Shown one piece after another: positions 22,126-32,330 of a stretch of DNA of 64,000 bases. This stretch comes from Nageia nagi. Its lineage: Eukaryota > Pinophyta. The DNA lies in the NCBI GenBank assembly GCA_050084985.1, contig JBITNC010000001.1, forward strand, positions 45,136,001 to 45,200,000, in the 5' to 3' direction. Every line of letters starts with the position of its first letter. Position 1 is the first letter of the stretch. Both the position numbers and the translations under genes were made by a program. Under the pieces are notes generated by a model. The model was not told the DNA's origin and did not search any database. It worked only from the letters and a program-made list of their open reading frames with translations.

Positions 22126-22961
22126 TGTTGACACCCAAAAATGGCCCTTCTTTTAATAGATGAAAGAAGAACAAAAAATCAAAATAAAATTAAAAATTTA
22201 ACCATAGGTTGTCAATATCTAGCATCTAACTTCAATTATTAGTGACTCAAGTAAAATTTTGGCATATGATACATGGATGCTAGCAACTCTGTAATTGGAA
22301 GAAGAAAAATAAAAATGGTAACTCTTGAAGCATCTTAGAAAGAAAGCAAGGGATAATGGATGACTCATCATCCATCCCACACATCTTATTTTTGTATCAT
22401 AGCCATGAAAAATATGGATAGGCTTTTCTATCTTGATTTTTATCTTGAAATTGAAAATTCTATTTGATTTTGAAATCTATAAATAAATCCATCTACAATG
22501 ATACAAGGGGACCTAATTTGGAATGCAAAGTTACTATGTAAAAACACATTTAGGTTTTCTAAGTTAAATGCATTATTATTTTATGTTTTACATGCTTGTT
22601 TATGTTTAGTTTTTATGCTTATTTTATGATATGAATAGGTATGTTTGATTTCTTTTCTATTTGTATGTGTGTAGGTTCCACAGGTGTAGAGTAGTTGAAT
22701 TAGTCAAAGAAAGCCTTATAGAATTGGAGAAAAAAAATCTAGATTCTTTTGTAGGTTTTAGAAGATAGTTTTTGAATCTTGTAGACACCATAAATAGGCC
22801 TATAAATGCCAAAGAATTACTTTGTAAAATTCCTTTTGCAAGAAAATGAATCGAAATAGATTCATCATTGTATCACTAAGGTCTATTCATGAGTAATAAA
22901 AAAAATGTTGGTCATGATATATCTTATCTTGTTTTCTAGTAGGGTTACTTTTTGAGTATCA
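22126..22961 (+). repeat. 3' LTR of Tat-1
   Basis: About 836 bp from TGTTGACACCCAAAAATG to GAGTATCA. It matches the 5' LTR of Tat-2 (34522-35590, less its SMART insertion) along its length: CATCTTAG.AAGAAAGCAA, GATAATGGATGACTCA, CTATAAATA (22477-22485, TATA box), GTATGTTTGAT, and GGTTACTTTTT near the end. The TATA box sits about 350 bp from the start. The two LTRs belong to different copies and are well diverged. Confidence 0.85.
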
Positions 22962-25900
22962 TAATGTGTACTATAAAAAATATATTATCCTTGTGTGTTG
23001 ATCTCTTAGAATAATGGTTTTGATACTATCCCATTATTAATCAGATCTATTATACTTCTCAAACTTAGTTATATTCCTATGTACTATGAGCATGTTATTC
23101 AAAATAGAAAATGAAATATTACTATATGCTCTTTAGAATACTTTTTAACATAATACTATAGATTCATCATATTTATAAAATAAGATAAGAACTTATCTTG
23201 ATCAAACTATTTTGGCTAGGATTAAAACTTGAAGGCATCATTGGCAATGATCTCTATGTTTTTCTTGATTTGCTCCTCTGTATATGGGGTGCCGTTTTGC
23301 CAAAAATTTGGAAGTCCTAATGCTTGAGACCTTGAAACCTTTTTATTATTTGAGCTATCTTGTACACTAGTGTGGCCTAATATTTATAACATTATTCAAT
23401 ATATGCATCAATTCTCATGATTAAAGAGGCCACGTATAAAATATTCTCCCTTGTGTCCAATTTCTTCATGGCCAATTCTTCACCAAAAATGGTCTCTAAA
23501 TTGGTAGTGATGGCCTGGGCTTGATCTTTTATTATATCAATTAGAGCCTTAGTCTAGGAGAGATTAATAGATACATTATCAATTACCTTTTAGAATTAAT
23601 TAACATAGTTGAGGATAGGAAATAGAGTCTTCATTTATTCAAAATCATATTTTCCCATAACTTACTTTTTAATCCTACCAATGTTCCCTTATTAAAAGAT
23701 GTATTACCTTCTTCTTCCTTGGTTTTTTACAATTGATCTTGTACCTCTTTCATTTTCTCTTCAATTTTCTTATTTTTAGCCTTGACCTTTTGTAGTTCTA
23801 AGTCCTTAGATTTTAAATTTGCATACTCCCCTTATTATTGGGAATCCCTTTTTATAATTTTAGCATCCTTTATTTTTAGTTCTACATTTTATCAAATAAC
23901 TAGGTGTCTTGCTGGGTCATTTATTGGTTATGACTAGCTAGGTCACTCTTTAAATCAAACAAGAAATTTTTTAACTTTTTTTATTTTGTCTATGTCTTCT
24001 TAAGCTCCTCCTTTATAGTAAAATCTCCTTATTTTTACTTTAAATTTTCTCTATTATGGAAGTAATATCTTTTTCTTTTTGCTAAAGAGTGGCCTTTATT
24101 GGAGCTTTATAGATTTCATTAGTAAGCTTATTCACTTCATTTTTCAAGCCCTTAACCTCCTTAGTTAGGCTATTATCCTTATTCTCAAATATTTTCCTTT
24201 TCTCCAGCACCTTATTATACTATCTTTGCAACTGAGTAGCATTAGAACCTATAATTTATGGGGACTAGAACATAAATTTGTTACCATCTTGTTATAGAAG
24301 GAGGATCATGTTAATACTCCTTATATTTACAATGATGGTGGGAGTTTCAAAAGTAGGTGTAACAAGTGTTATTTACACATATTTTATAATTTACTAGTGA
24401 GGGTCATAATGTGCATACAATATTAAAGTATCCATCAGGGAGATAAAATTTGAAGCTTCATCCAAGCCCAAAATTATCATTAAAAGATGAAAGAATACAA
24501 AGGAACATGTTAGGCTTGATGTAAAACCAAGGTTATTTTGAAGGTTATTTGTTGTTGTATGATTGTTGTAGAAACAACATGTGAAGTAACAATATGCATG
24601 GGAATTTGGAGAGATAGAGGCTATTGGATAATAGGAATATAAAATAATAATGGTATGATAGGAATTTATTGAGTTTGTGTGGTAAAAGTAGATGAGACTA
24701 ACAATGATTAATAAAAATGATACTAAGCTAAGGTAAAAGTTCTTACCGGTCTATAAGGCTAACATAGTATTCCTTTCTAAGGTCTAGAAGTTGACATAGT
24801 TGTAAAGGATGATGGAGTAGAGGAAGGATATTGTTGTGTTTTCCTATGATAAATATTAGTTCTCTTTGAATCCAAAAGAACATATGTAGGTCTCTCTTTT
24901 AGATGCAAATTTTCTCCTTAAGAGGAACTAGAACCATGTACATGAGCTTTTTTTATTATCCTTGCTTTTGCTCCATCTTATCTAAGTTCTTAATGGTCTC
25001 TTGGTGCTTCCTTTGAGTTTCTTTATTATTTTCTTTTGATGGAGACTTGTCATCAAAGTCATATTCATCTTGAGAACTAGATTTTGATTCTCCATTATGT
25101 TCCTCATTGTATGTTTTTAAAAATTTGTCATCATCTAAATCTGTAGCCATAACCAAATTTCCCTATTCTACCTTGTAAATTAAAAAGTCTATTTTCTTAG
25201 CCTTACTCCACTTATTTCTATTAAGAACCTTTTGGGGGACCTTTCCCAATGTGTTTGGTCTCATCAAAATTCTAAAATTTCTTATAAAAAGTTCTCTATT
25301 TGGAAGCCTTTATGGTGGGGTCATCCTTGCTAGTTTTGGTTATTTCCAACTTCAACAAGTCATCCATAATGAATTAGAATCTAAATTTCTAAAACTTTCA
25401 AATTGTTCATTCTTAAAAGGTATGAAAGTCATTGGATTTTCCTAATTTATATTTTTCAACTTAGCCACCAATGATACCATCTTAATCATAATGGTAGGCC
25501 ATAGATATTGGTAAAAATTGTAGCTTTCTCAAAATGTATGGTAGTTGGGTAGCCTATTTCTTTCTTTTGATGGTAAAACCTTAAAAAATTTACACTCTAG
25601 AGTAAATAAAATTTACACTCTAGAGTAAATACTAATCTCCTTCTTTTCAAAGCCAAAGTTCTCATCATTTTAATCTAGCTACTGATAAAACTCTACTACA
25701 AATGCTTAATTGGAAATGTAATATGGTAACACATATGATTTTCTTGAAAAGTTATAAAGATTGAAGAATGAACAAAATTTAGAATAGTAAAAATCTCCTA
25801 ACTCCATATTCTAGGTTTGAATCTTGACTATAGCTTCTACTTGAAATCTTATAATCTATTGTCCCTCTATCAACATAAGCATTGGACCAAGAAATATTCT

Positions 25901-26974
25901 AACAAATTTTTAACATGAGGTTGATGACCTCAACTTATTGATCCAAAGGTTAATCAATTGAATGTTTCCCAGTGAATATATATTTTACCCTCAAAAATAC
26001 TAAAAACTACTAGTGTTCTTATAAAAGAATAACCATACTATGATTGATACATAAGGGAAAGACAAAGTGCCATAAATTTTGGAATGCATCAATAATTTGC
26101 TAAGAAAGGTATGTAGGCCAATCAAAGTACATGTGAGTTTTTATATGGGAAATGATATTAGCAGTCTCCATTTGTTCAAATGTCATGTGTTTGTTAGATT
26201 CATAGCCAAAGAGTATGGCTAATCTAGAGAATAATAGTTGTCCATGGTCATTAAAAGATCAAATAAAGATAGAATCCTAAGGGAGGATATCAATGTTAAT
26301 TTTAGCAATTGACTAGAGGAATGGGAGGATTTTAGGCTTATAATGCAAAGCCTACCTTTTTAGGATAAAATTTTACATATCTTTCCCATAATCTTGATAT
26401 TGGAAGGCTAGAGATATCTCTCACAAAGTGAATTCTAGGAGAATTTGTTTACCCTTGGCACAAATTCTATAATAATAATCTACATATTGTACTAAAGCTA
26501 AAACTAACTCTAAATAAGGATGGGTTTTGAAAGGAGTAACATTCATAATACCAAAATTAATGGAACTATCATAATATGACCAAAGGAATGCTTAGGGAAC
26601 TTACCCTCTAGGGTGTCTTTTGGTTGCTTTTTATGGTCATGTAGCTCCATATCCCTAATTTTCTTACATGGGTCAATGAATTTGACTTTGAGATTCTTTT
26701 TCTTCTATTGAGAGTACATTGATTTTGCTTAGATCTTATTGAATTTTTTCCATTGAATTATTTGTAAGGACATGGAAGTAGCTTGTTTGGTAGCAGAGCT
26801 AGTCTATGTTTGGGTGTCCTCAGATTCCTCCATCTTTGTTAATATTCTCCAACAAACCAAATACTATGATTCAATTGGAGGAAGTATTTGTTTTTCATTA
26901 TTATTACTTTATAATAGATGCAAGGTTTTATGCAACTCAACTCTTAAAAATTTGAACTCATAATACTTAGCTAC
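22962..26974 (-). pseudogene. Unrecognised coiled-coil-rich minus-strand pseudogene (unit A)
   Basis: Tat-1 inserted beside or into this unit. On the minus strand, reading from 26974 down, are many short frames; the clearest are a Lys/Glu/Asp-rich stretch at 25156-24956 (DLDDDKFLKTYNEEHNGESK) and, from about 24240 to 23850, Lys/Glu/Asn-rich heptad-like text (EVKGLKNEVNKLTNE). Near 23520-23230 comes ITTNLETIFGEELAMKK and NGTPYTEEQIKKNIE. It has no catalytic motif I know. Overall shape (N-terminal globular part, acidic linker, coiled coil, short tail) resembles unit B at 60090-64000. It could be a retroelement gag-like or captured protein. The + strand stretches at 25251 and 26772 are shadows. 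Confidence 0.4.
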
Positions 26975-28041
26975 TGTAATATCCCCAAAACTCATAAAAT
27001 GCGATTTTTGTTAAAGTGTAATATTCCAAGTTGAAATATCACTACTTAGGAATTTATATATATTTTTATATTTTTCTAACTAGCTCAATTCAAATCAAAT
27101 TTGCAAATTGAACAAGAAATAGAGCTAGAAATGAATTTTATTCTTCAAGAGTTGGGATGTCCCAAATGGACAAGTATAATACTCAAGGAAAAATACCCAA
27201 ATGCTCAAGAAGGGGGGGATGTTTGCCCTCACAAGGTAGATTTGGATGATCTGGCCCTGCAAGTTCTTCAACCTCTTCTCCCCAATGCTGGATGAGCCTC
27301 TTCACACTGATTTGGTAGGTTAGATCTGGATCTGGAATACGGCCACACTGGATGGGTCTAGATCTACCCCACTGGCTGGATATGGATTAGGGATAGAATA
27401 GTTCCACCACACTAGCTTGAACTATTCTAGTAACTCCACCTCATTAGCTTGAGCTACTCTAACAACTCCACCTCACTAGCTTGAGATACTATCCTAGCTT
27501 AGGTAAGAACTCCTCCACATTAGCTCGAGCTCTCCCACTAAGCTAGCTAGAAAGTTGCAACTCCACTAGCTGCTAACCCCTAAAAAGAGATAAACTCTGA
27601 TGATCTTCAAGCATGCCCGCAAATGATGCATCCCATCTCCTTTTATAATAAGATCTCTCATACCTTGGAATCACCCAAAGTGCAACATCCCTCTTCTAGT
27701 GTCTTGGGATGACAAATTAAATCATCTAGGGACCCAAGAATCCCAACATCCCACAATGGTTACCTAGAGATGCCAAATTACAAGATCAATGGCTCATAAA
27801 TGTAATGTCCCATTATGAGAGACTAATATTGCATTAATTACAAATAATTGAGCTAGATTAATTAAATAAAATCCAAGGGTGAGTGCCTCAAGGGTCTCTT
27901 TAGTCTTAGGTACAGAAATAAATGCAAAATATTAATAAAATACTCCTAAATTAATTTATTTTTGGTTTCTACTCCTTTGCCATAAATGTCACACTCCAAG
28001 AGGAGAGAAAGTGGACATTTTACAAATTTGGGGACATTACA
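26975..28041 (-). repeat. 3' LTR of the gag-protease element
   Basis: 1067 bp, + strand TGTAATATCCCCAAAACTCA to GGGGACATTACA, a clean TG...CA. The termini form an imperfect inverted repeat, TGTAATATCCCC against TGTAATGTCCCC. Minus-strand TATTATAAAAGG lies near 27640-27650 and is the likely TATA box. Repeated GCTTGAGCTACT/CTAACAACTCCACCTC text at 27410-27540 is a short internal repeat cluster. The + strand open stretch 27101-27295 is LTR sequence, not a gene. Confidence 0.92.
27405..27550. repeat. Short tandem repeat cluster within the LTR
   Basis: Four to five copies of a roughly 30-bp unit built from CACTAGCTTGA, ACTATTCTAG/ACTACTCTAA and ACTCCACCTC. An identical cluster is in the other LTR at about 30925-31070. 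These are typical of a U3 region. Confidence 0.7.
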
Positions 28042-28055
28042 AGTCTCCCCTTCCT
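28042..28055 (-). promoter_or_regulatory. Polypurine tract of the gag-protease element
   Basis: Minus-strand AGGAAGGGGAGACT abuts the 3' LTR. This shows the 3' end of the internal region is intact. Confidence 0.85.
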
Positions 28056-28738
28056 GAATTGCTTGTCCCCAAGCAACTCAAGATAAATTGGCCCTTCTCT
28101 TTCCCATCCTAAAAAGCTATAATGCAAATGAAAGAATAAGAAGAAAGAGTTCTAATTTTCTGCTGCAAGTGATGGTCAAAATGTCTACCTTCATAGCTCC
28201 ACAACCCAATGTCCAAGTCCTTAATGAAATCAAGGAGTTCTAGTGGGTTATCTTCTATCTAGGACTATGTCACATGATGGGAGGGAGAATCTACAATTTT
28301 AGCAAGCATGAATACATTCGTCCCAACATCCCAATAGTCTAAGTGGCTGAGTGGTTCACAAGGAAAAGTATCATGAAGTAATACCAAATCTCCAATCCCT
28401 CTATTTCTCATTTTAAGCAAGATGATGAACAATTTGTCCCAAAAACTTTTGCAATAATATACTTGTAACAGGGACATATATGCCAAAGAGAAGTAAATTT
28501 GACCAGCAAGTATTATCACTTATTTCCGATCTTCAATCAACCTCCAACTTATTATCCAAAAAAAGAACACTCTAAACCAATTCGTTAGTGGCTGAGCAAA
28601 TGTGGGCGTGTTACCTTGGGATTGGGTGACATCTTACATGGTAGTTCTATTTGGTACGTGACAAATGATTTGATGTTGCTACTTTGGATCTTCTATTACT
28701 TCCAAGTAATGGGCTTGTGAAGTGGCCCTATTGCTACC
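28056..28738 (-). pseudogene. Region between protease and 3' LTR of the gag-protease element
   Basis: No RT, RNase H or integrase motif is visible on either strand. The minus-strand open stretch 28519-28265 (84 codons) reads FPCEPLSHLDYWDVGTNVFM and matches nothing I know; it may be a leftover of pol joined across a deletion. About 680 bp separate the protease from the polypurine tract. Confidence 0.5.
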
Positions 28739-29080
28739 CTACAATTCTCTCATGATGACCTCCTTTCCATTTGCTAGGAACTTCATTTCCAAGGTGTCAT
28801 AATTTTTCCTAATCTCCCCCAAAGTTTTTAGCCATTGAATTCCAAAGACCATGTGCAAGGTCCCTCCCATGGGATATACATAGAAATCACTTCTCATGGA
28901 GTAATTGTTGTTCTCAAATGGAAGTTTTCTAATCACCTTATTGCAAAATGAGATCTGGCCATTAGCATTGGCCACATTGAATCCTTCAAAAACATCCATC
29001 CTTACTCCTTTCTCAGCAGCAAACAAAGCATCAATGAAGTTATGAGATGCCCCTCCATCGATAAGAATAGTCACTTCTTC
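28739..29080 (-). pseudogene. Aspartic protease of the gag-protease element
   Basis: The 111-codon frame 29074-28739 reads MTILIDGGASHNFID, matching the chromovirus-like LxDSGAxHNFI motif with the Ser of D-S-G replaced by Gly. VYPMGGTLHMVFGIQWLKTL follows, the usual (V)LG.QWL segment, and the frame ends at a stop 20 residues later. A stop separates it from gag. A Gly in place of Ser/Thr in the loop would be expected to hurt activity; it could be decay or a family trait. Confidence 0.85.
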
Positions 29081-30460
29081 TCCTAGAGCTCTTCCCTAAA
29101 TGTGTAATGTGGGGCAATGGGGTGCTCCACTAATGGTGGCCAAGGTGCTATGAGTGGAAAACTCTTCCATAAATTCTAAAATGCTCCACAGATCTGATTC
29201 AAGTTCCTCCATCTCCACTACCTCTACATAACTGAGCTGCACCTTCCCATTGCAACGATGGCCTGGCTCCCATGATCCTCTATAGATAAAGCACATTTTC
29301 CTTCTTCTCATTTCAAAATGTGTGATCTCCTGATCCCTTTGTGTCTGCTCCAATGACCATGCATTTCTCCTTGGTGGAGACGTGAGCCTTCCTTAGCTCC
29401 CATTCATTTTACTTGCTAGCACAATTTGTTGCTAGGGTGGTTGCATCCTTCCTTGATTGCTCTTTCCTCATATTAGACTGGTTGATTCAAGTGCTATATC
29501 CCTTCTAATTACCTCATCAAGATCATTTGGCTCAAATGCTTTGATAGATGCTCTGATATTTTCATTCAAACCCTCCATGAACATAGCCATCCTTCTAGCT
29601 TCTAACATATCTAAAACCATAATAGAAACATTCATAAACTCATCTACATATTCTTCAACTGTACCTTTCTATTGGATCTTGGTGAGCTCATGGAAGTAAC
29701 TTTCTTTAGTCTTCTTTTCAAAATGTTCCAGCAACCTTTGGTAGAATTCATCAAAAGTTGAGATTTGGTCATGCCCCAATGTTTTCAATCCATGGTGCCA
29801 CCACTCATTAGCTTGTCCCTTTAGGAGAGTGTGGTAAAACATATGGCCTCATCTTCTACCATGGAATTGAAAGATAGGTACATTTGGAGCTAGTGAATCC
29901 ATCCTCTTATCGAGATCACCACACCTCCATCACATTTCTCTAATTGGATCTTATACAATGGCTCCTTAAAGATAGGTGGGCATCCTCCTTGTCCTCCCTC
30001 CAATTGTCCATGAAATTCTTGGAAAGATATGATGTTTCTATACTCTACTGGTTTGGCCATGTACTCATCGAATAATTGGTCAAGCCTCTCTTGATGTCTC
30101 CGATAGATCTCCTCTGGATCTTCCTCTTTTCTGAAAAGAGGCTTAGGTGGAATAGGTATGGACTTTCGGTAACAAGATCTACCCCTAGATGAGCTCTCTC
30201 CTTAGCCATTTCTATTCTCTGAACTGGGTGGTGGAGTTTAGTTCCCTCTTTGGGACATGAGTATCTACAATTGCTCTATCATCTTCCTTAATGTGTCCAG
30301 GATGGCTATGTTGGAATTAGCCATGTTCCCTTATCTAGCTTCCTTCCACTCTTTAGATCCCTCCAGATCTGTTATGTCTCTCTCCTCCAAGCTCGACTAG
30401 TAATTAGGATCACTTCTTCCTCTCAAGTAGTAATTATGGATCTTAGGCAGCATGAGCTAA
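29081..30460 (-). pseudogene. gag: Gag of the gag-protease element
   Basis: From about 30320 the minus strand gives an N-terminal Ser/Pro/Arg-rich region, then PPKPLFRKEEDPEEIYRRHQ, then the Retrotrans_gag core: WWHHGLKTLGHDQISTFDEF, YQRLLEHFEKKTKESYFHEL, GTVEEYVDEFMN and MAMFMEGLNENIRASIKAFE at about 29700-29540. The nucleocapsid finger near 29290-29250 reads CFIYRGSWEPGHRC; the second Cys is Tyr. Several stops and frameshifts, so it is not functional now. The + strand stretch 29457-29699 is its antisense shadow. The domain type is that of chromovirus-like gypsy elements. Confidence 0.85.
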
Positions 30461-30481
30461 TATAGGCTGGCAGGAAAACTA

Positions 30482-30493
30482 GCTCAGATACCA
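30482..30493 (-). promoter_or_regulatory. Primer binding site of the gag-protease element
   Basis: Minus-strand TGGTATCTGAGC lies one base inside the 5' LTR. It matches the plant initiator-Met tRNA site TGGTATCAGAGC at 11 of 12 bases. Confidence 0.88.
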
Positions 30494-30494
30494 C

Positions 30495-31562
30495 TATAAT
30501 ATCCCCAAAACTCACAAAATGTGATTTTTGTTAAAGTGTAATATTCCAAGTTGAAATATCACTACTTGGGAATTTATATATATTTTTATATTTTTCTAAC
30601 TAGCTCAATTCAAATTAGATCTACAAATTGAATAAGAAATAGAGCCAAAAATGAATTTTATTCTTTAAGAGCTAGGATGTCCCAAATGGACAAGTACAAT
30701 ACTCAAGGAAAAATACCTAAATGCTCAAGAAGGGGGGGGATGTTTTCCCTCACAAGGTAGATTTGGATGATCTAGCCTTGCAAGTTCTTCAACCTATTCT
30801 CCCCAATGCTGGATGAGCCTCCTCACACTGATTTGGTAGGTTAGATCTGGATCTGGAATACGGCCACACTGGATGGATCTAGATCTACCCCACTGGCTGG
30901 ATATGGATTAGGGATAGAATAGTTCCACCACACTAGCTTGAACTATTCTAGTAACTCCACCTCATTAGCTTGAGCTACTCTAACAACTCCACCTCACTAG
31001 CTTGAGATACTATCCTAGCTTAGGTAAGAACTCCTCCACATTAGCTCGAGCTCTCCCACTAAGCTAGCTAGAAAGTTGCAACTCCACTAGCTGCTAACCC
31101 CTAAAAAGAGATAAACTCTGATGATCTTCAAGCATGCCCGCAAATGATGCATCCCATCTCCTTTTATAATAAGATCTCTCATACCTTGGAATCACCCAAA
31201 GTGCAACATCCCTCTTCTAGTGTCTTGGGATGACAAATTAAATCATCTAGGGACCCAAGAATCCCAACATCCCACAATGGTTGCCTAGAGATGCCAAATT
31301 ACAAGATCAATGGCTCATAAATGTAATGTCCCATTATGAGAGACTAATATTGCATTAATTACAAATAATTGAGCTAGATTAATTAAATAAAATCCAAGGG
31401 TGAGTGCCTCAAGGGTCTCTTTAGTCTTAGGTACAGAAATAAATGCAAAATATTAATAAAATACTCCTAAATTAATTTATTTTTGGTTTCTCCTCCTTTG
31501 CCATGAATGTCACACTCCAAGAGGAGAGAAAGTGGATGTTTTACAAATTTGGGGACATTATA
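30495..31562 (-). repeat. 5' LTR of the gag-protease element
   Basis: 1068 bp, nearly the same as 26975-28041. Both of its ends have a G-to-A or C-to-T change (TATAAT... and ...ATTATA), so the canonical TG/CA is lost. It has one extra G in a run near 30730 (eight against seven). TATA-like text lies at 31162-31171. Differences from the other LTR are clustered at its two ends. Confidence 0.92.
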
Positions 31563-32330
31563 GATACAAAATGAAAATTTGAATTTTCCTTAGGGTTTTT
31601 ATTATTAGTGACCTTTTGAATAAAGCATTTACTTCATACTCACTTAGACATGATGGCTTTTCCTTGATCTTTATACTTACTACTATGTTAATTACCTTGA
31701 ATACCATGGATGGAATAATGTAAACTGAAAGATGTGATTTTTGATAGGAGTATTAAATGTGTGTCTCTTATGGAAGGTTAGTAAGTTAGCAAATTTTGGT
31801 TCAAAAGGTAGTTCTTGGGTACAGTGTGCTCTTGATGAAGTCATCACTCTTTGTAATACACTTTTCCTCTTTATAGTGTTTCATGGGAGTATGAATTTGC
31901 AATATAGATATATTATTGACACATGGCCTAGTTCAAAATTTATGTTGGTCATTCTTTTATTTTGAGAAGTATTTGAACCTAAGTGTGGAGACTAAAACTA
32001 GATTTCAAATAAGCATGAGGATATGTGAATGTCTCCAAACTCTTCTTTTGGTATTTTTAAAGGAAATTTTAAGGTTATATTTAGAATATAAGTTTGTATG
32101 TGAGGTGATAACTCTAGATAATATGTATATGACTCTAAATAGTGTAGATATTATTGGAACATGTAGATATCATTACGGATTATGGGAATTTTATTTTAGA
32201 TGGGCGAATCTAACTCTGAATAGGAAGAAAATAATGTAAACTATAGATTGTATCTAGAATAAGTTTTTCATTTACTTATAATCCAAATTAAAAAGGTTAA
32301 TCTATTCTATACATGCAAAAAGTATGGACA
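31563..32330. other. Decayed stretch right of the gag-protease element, probably rest of unit A
   Basis: Continues past the GATAC target duplication. Two + strand open stretches (31741-31965 and 31916-32239) overlap in different frames, are Leu/Phe-rich and match nothing I know. I see no RNA gene or LTR end in it. The far edge is set only by the first recognisable integrase text of the gypsy unit near 32400. Confidence 0.4.

Larger units (their letters stand above)
1..22961 (+). mobile_element. Tat-1: giant Tat-like Ty3/gypsy retrotransposon, 5'-truncated by window edge
   Basis: A single degenerate element runs from inside gag at base 1 to a 3' LTR ending near 22961. Domains in order are gag, protease, a G-patch-like segment, RT, RNase H, a second RNase H, integrase, an extra sense gene, an antisense frame, 3' UTR, polypurine tract and LTR. 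The second RNase H, the gag motif of CxFH...GHDT type and the very long 3' region with an antisense frame are traits of the Tat/Ogre group. A second copy at 34522-58750 has the same order. A nested copia element and at least two solo LTRs interrupt it. All frames carry stops, so it is a fossil. The assignment to Tat rests on my reading of domains, not on a tree. Confidence 0.82.
26975..31562 (-). mobile_element. Structurally complete gag-protease-only LTR retrotransposon (TR-GAG-like)
   Basis: The element, 4588 bp, has long LTRs (26975-28041 and 30495-31562), a Met-tRNA primer site and a polypurine tract, and is flanked by GCTAC (26970-26974) and GATAC (31563-31567), a 5-bp duplication with one mismatch. 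The internal part is only 2453 bp and carries gag and protease on the minus strand, with no room for RT, RNase H or integrase. The LTRs differ at about 28 substitutions and one 1-bp indel by my count, so it is the youngest large insertion here. It split unit A. Movement would have needed enzymes from another gypsy. Confidence 0.9.

Noticed and set aside
27101-27295. 64-codon open stretch
   Set aside because: Lies entirely in an LTR and is broken in the other LTR.
29457-29699. 80-codon + strand open stretch
   Set aside because: Antisense shadow of the Retrotrans_gag core on the minus strand.
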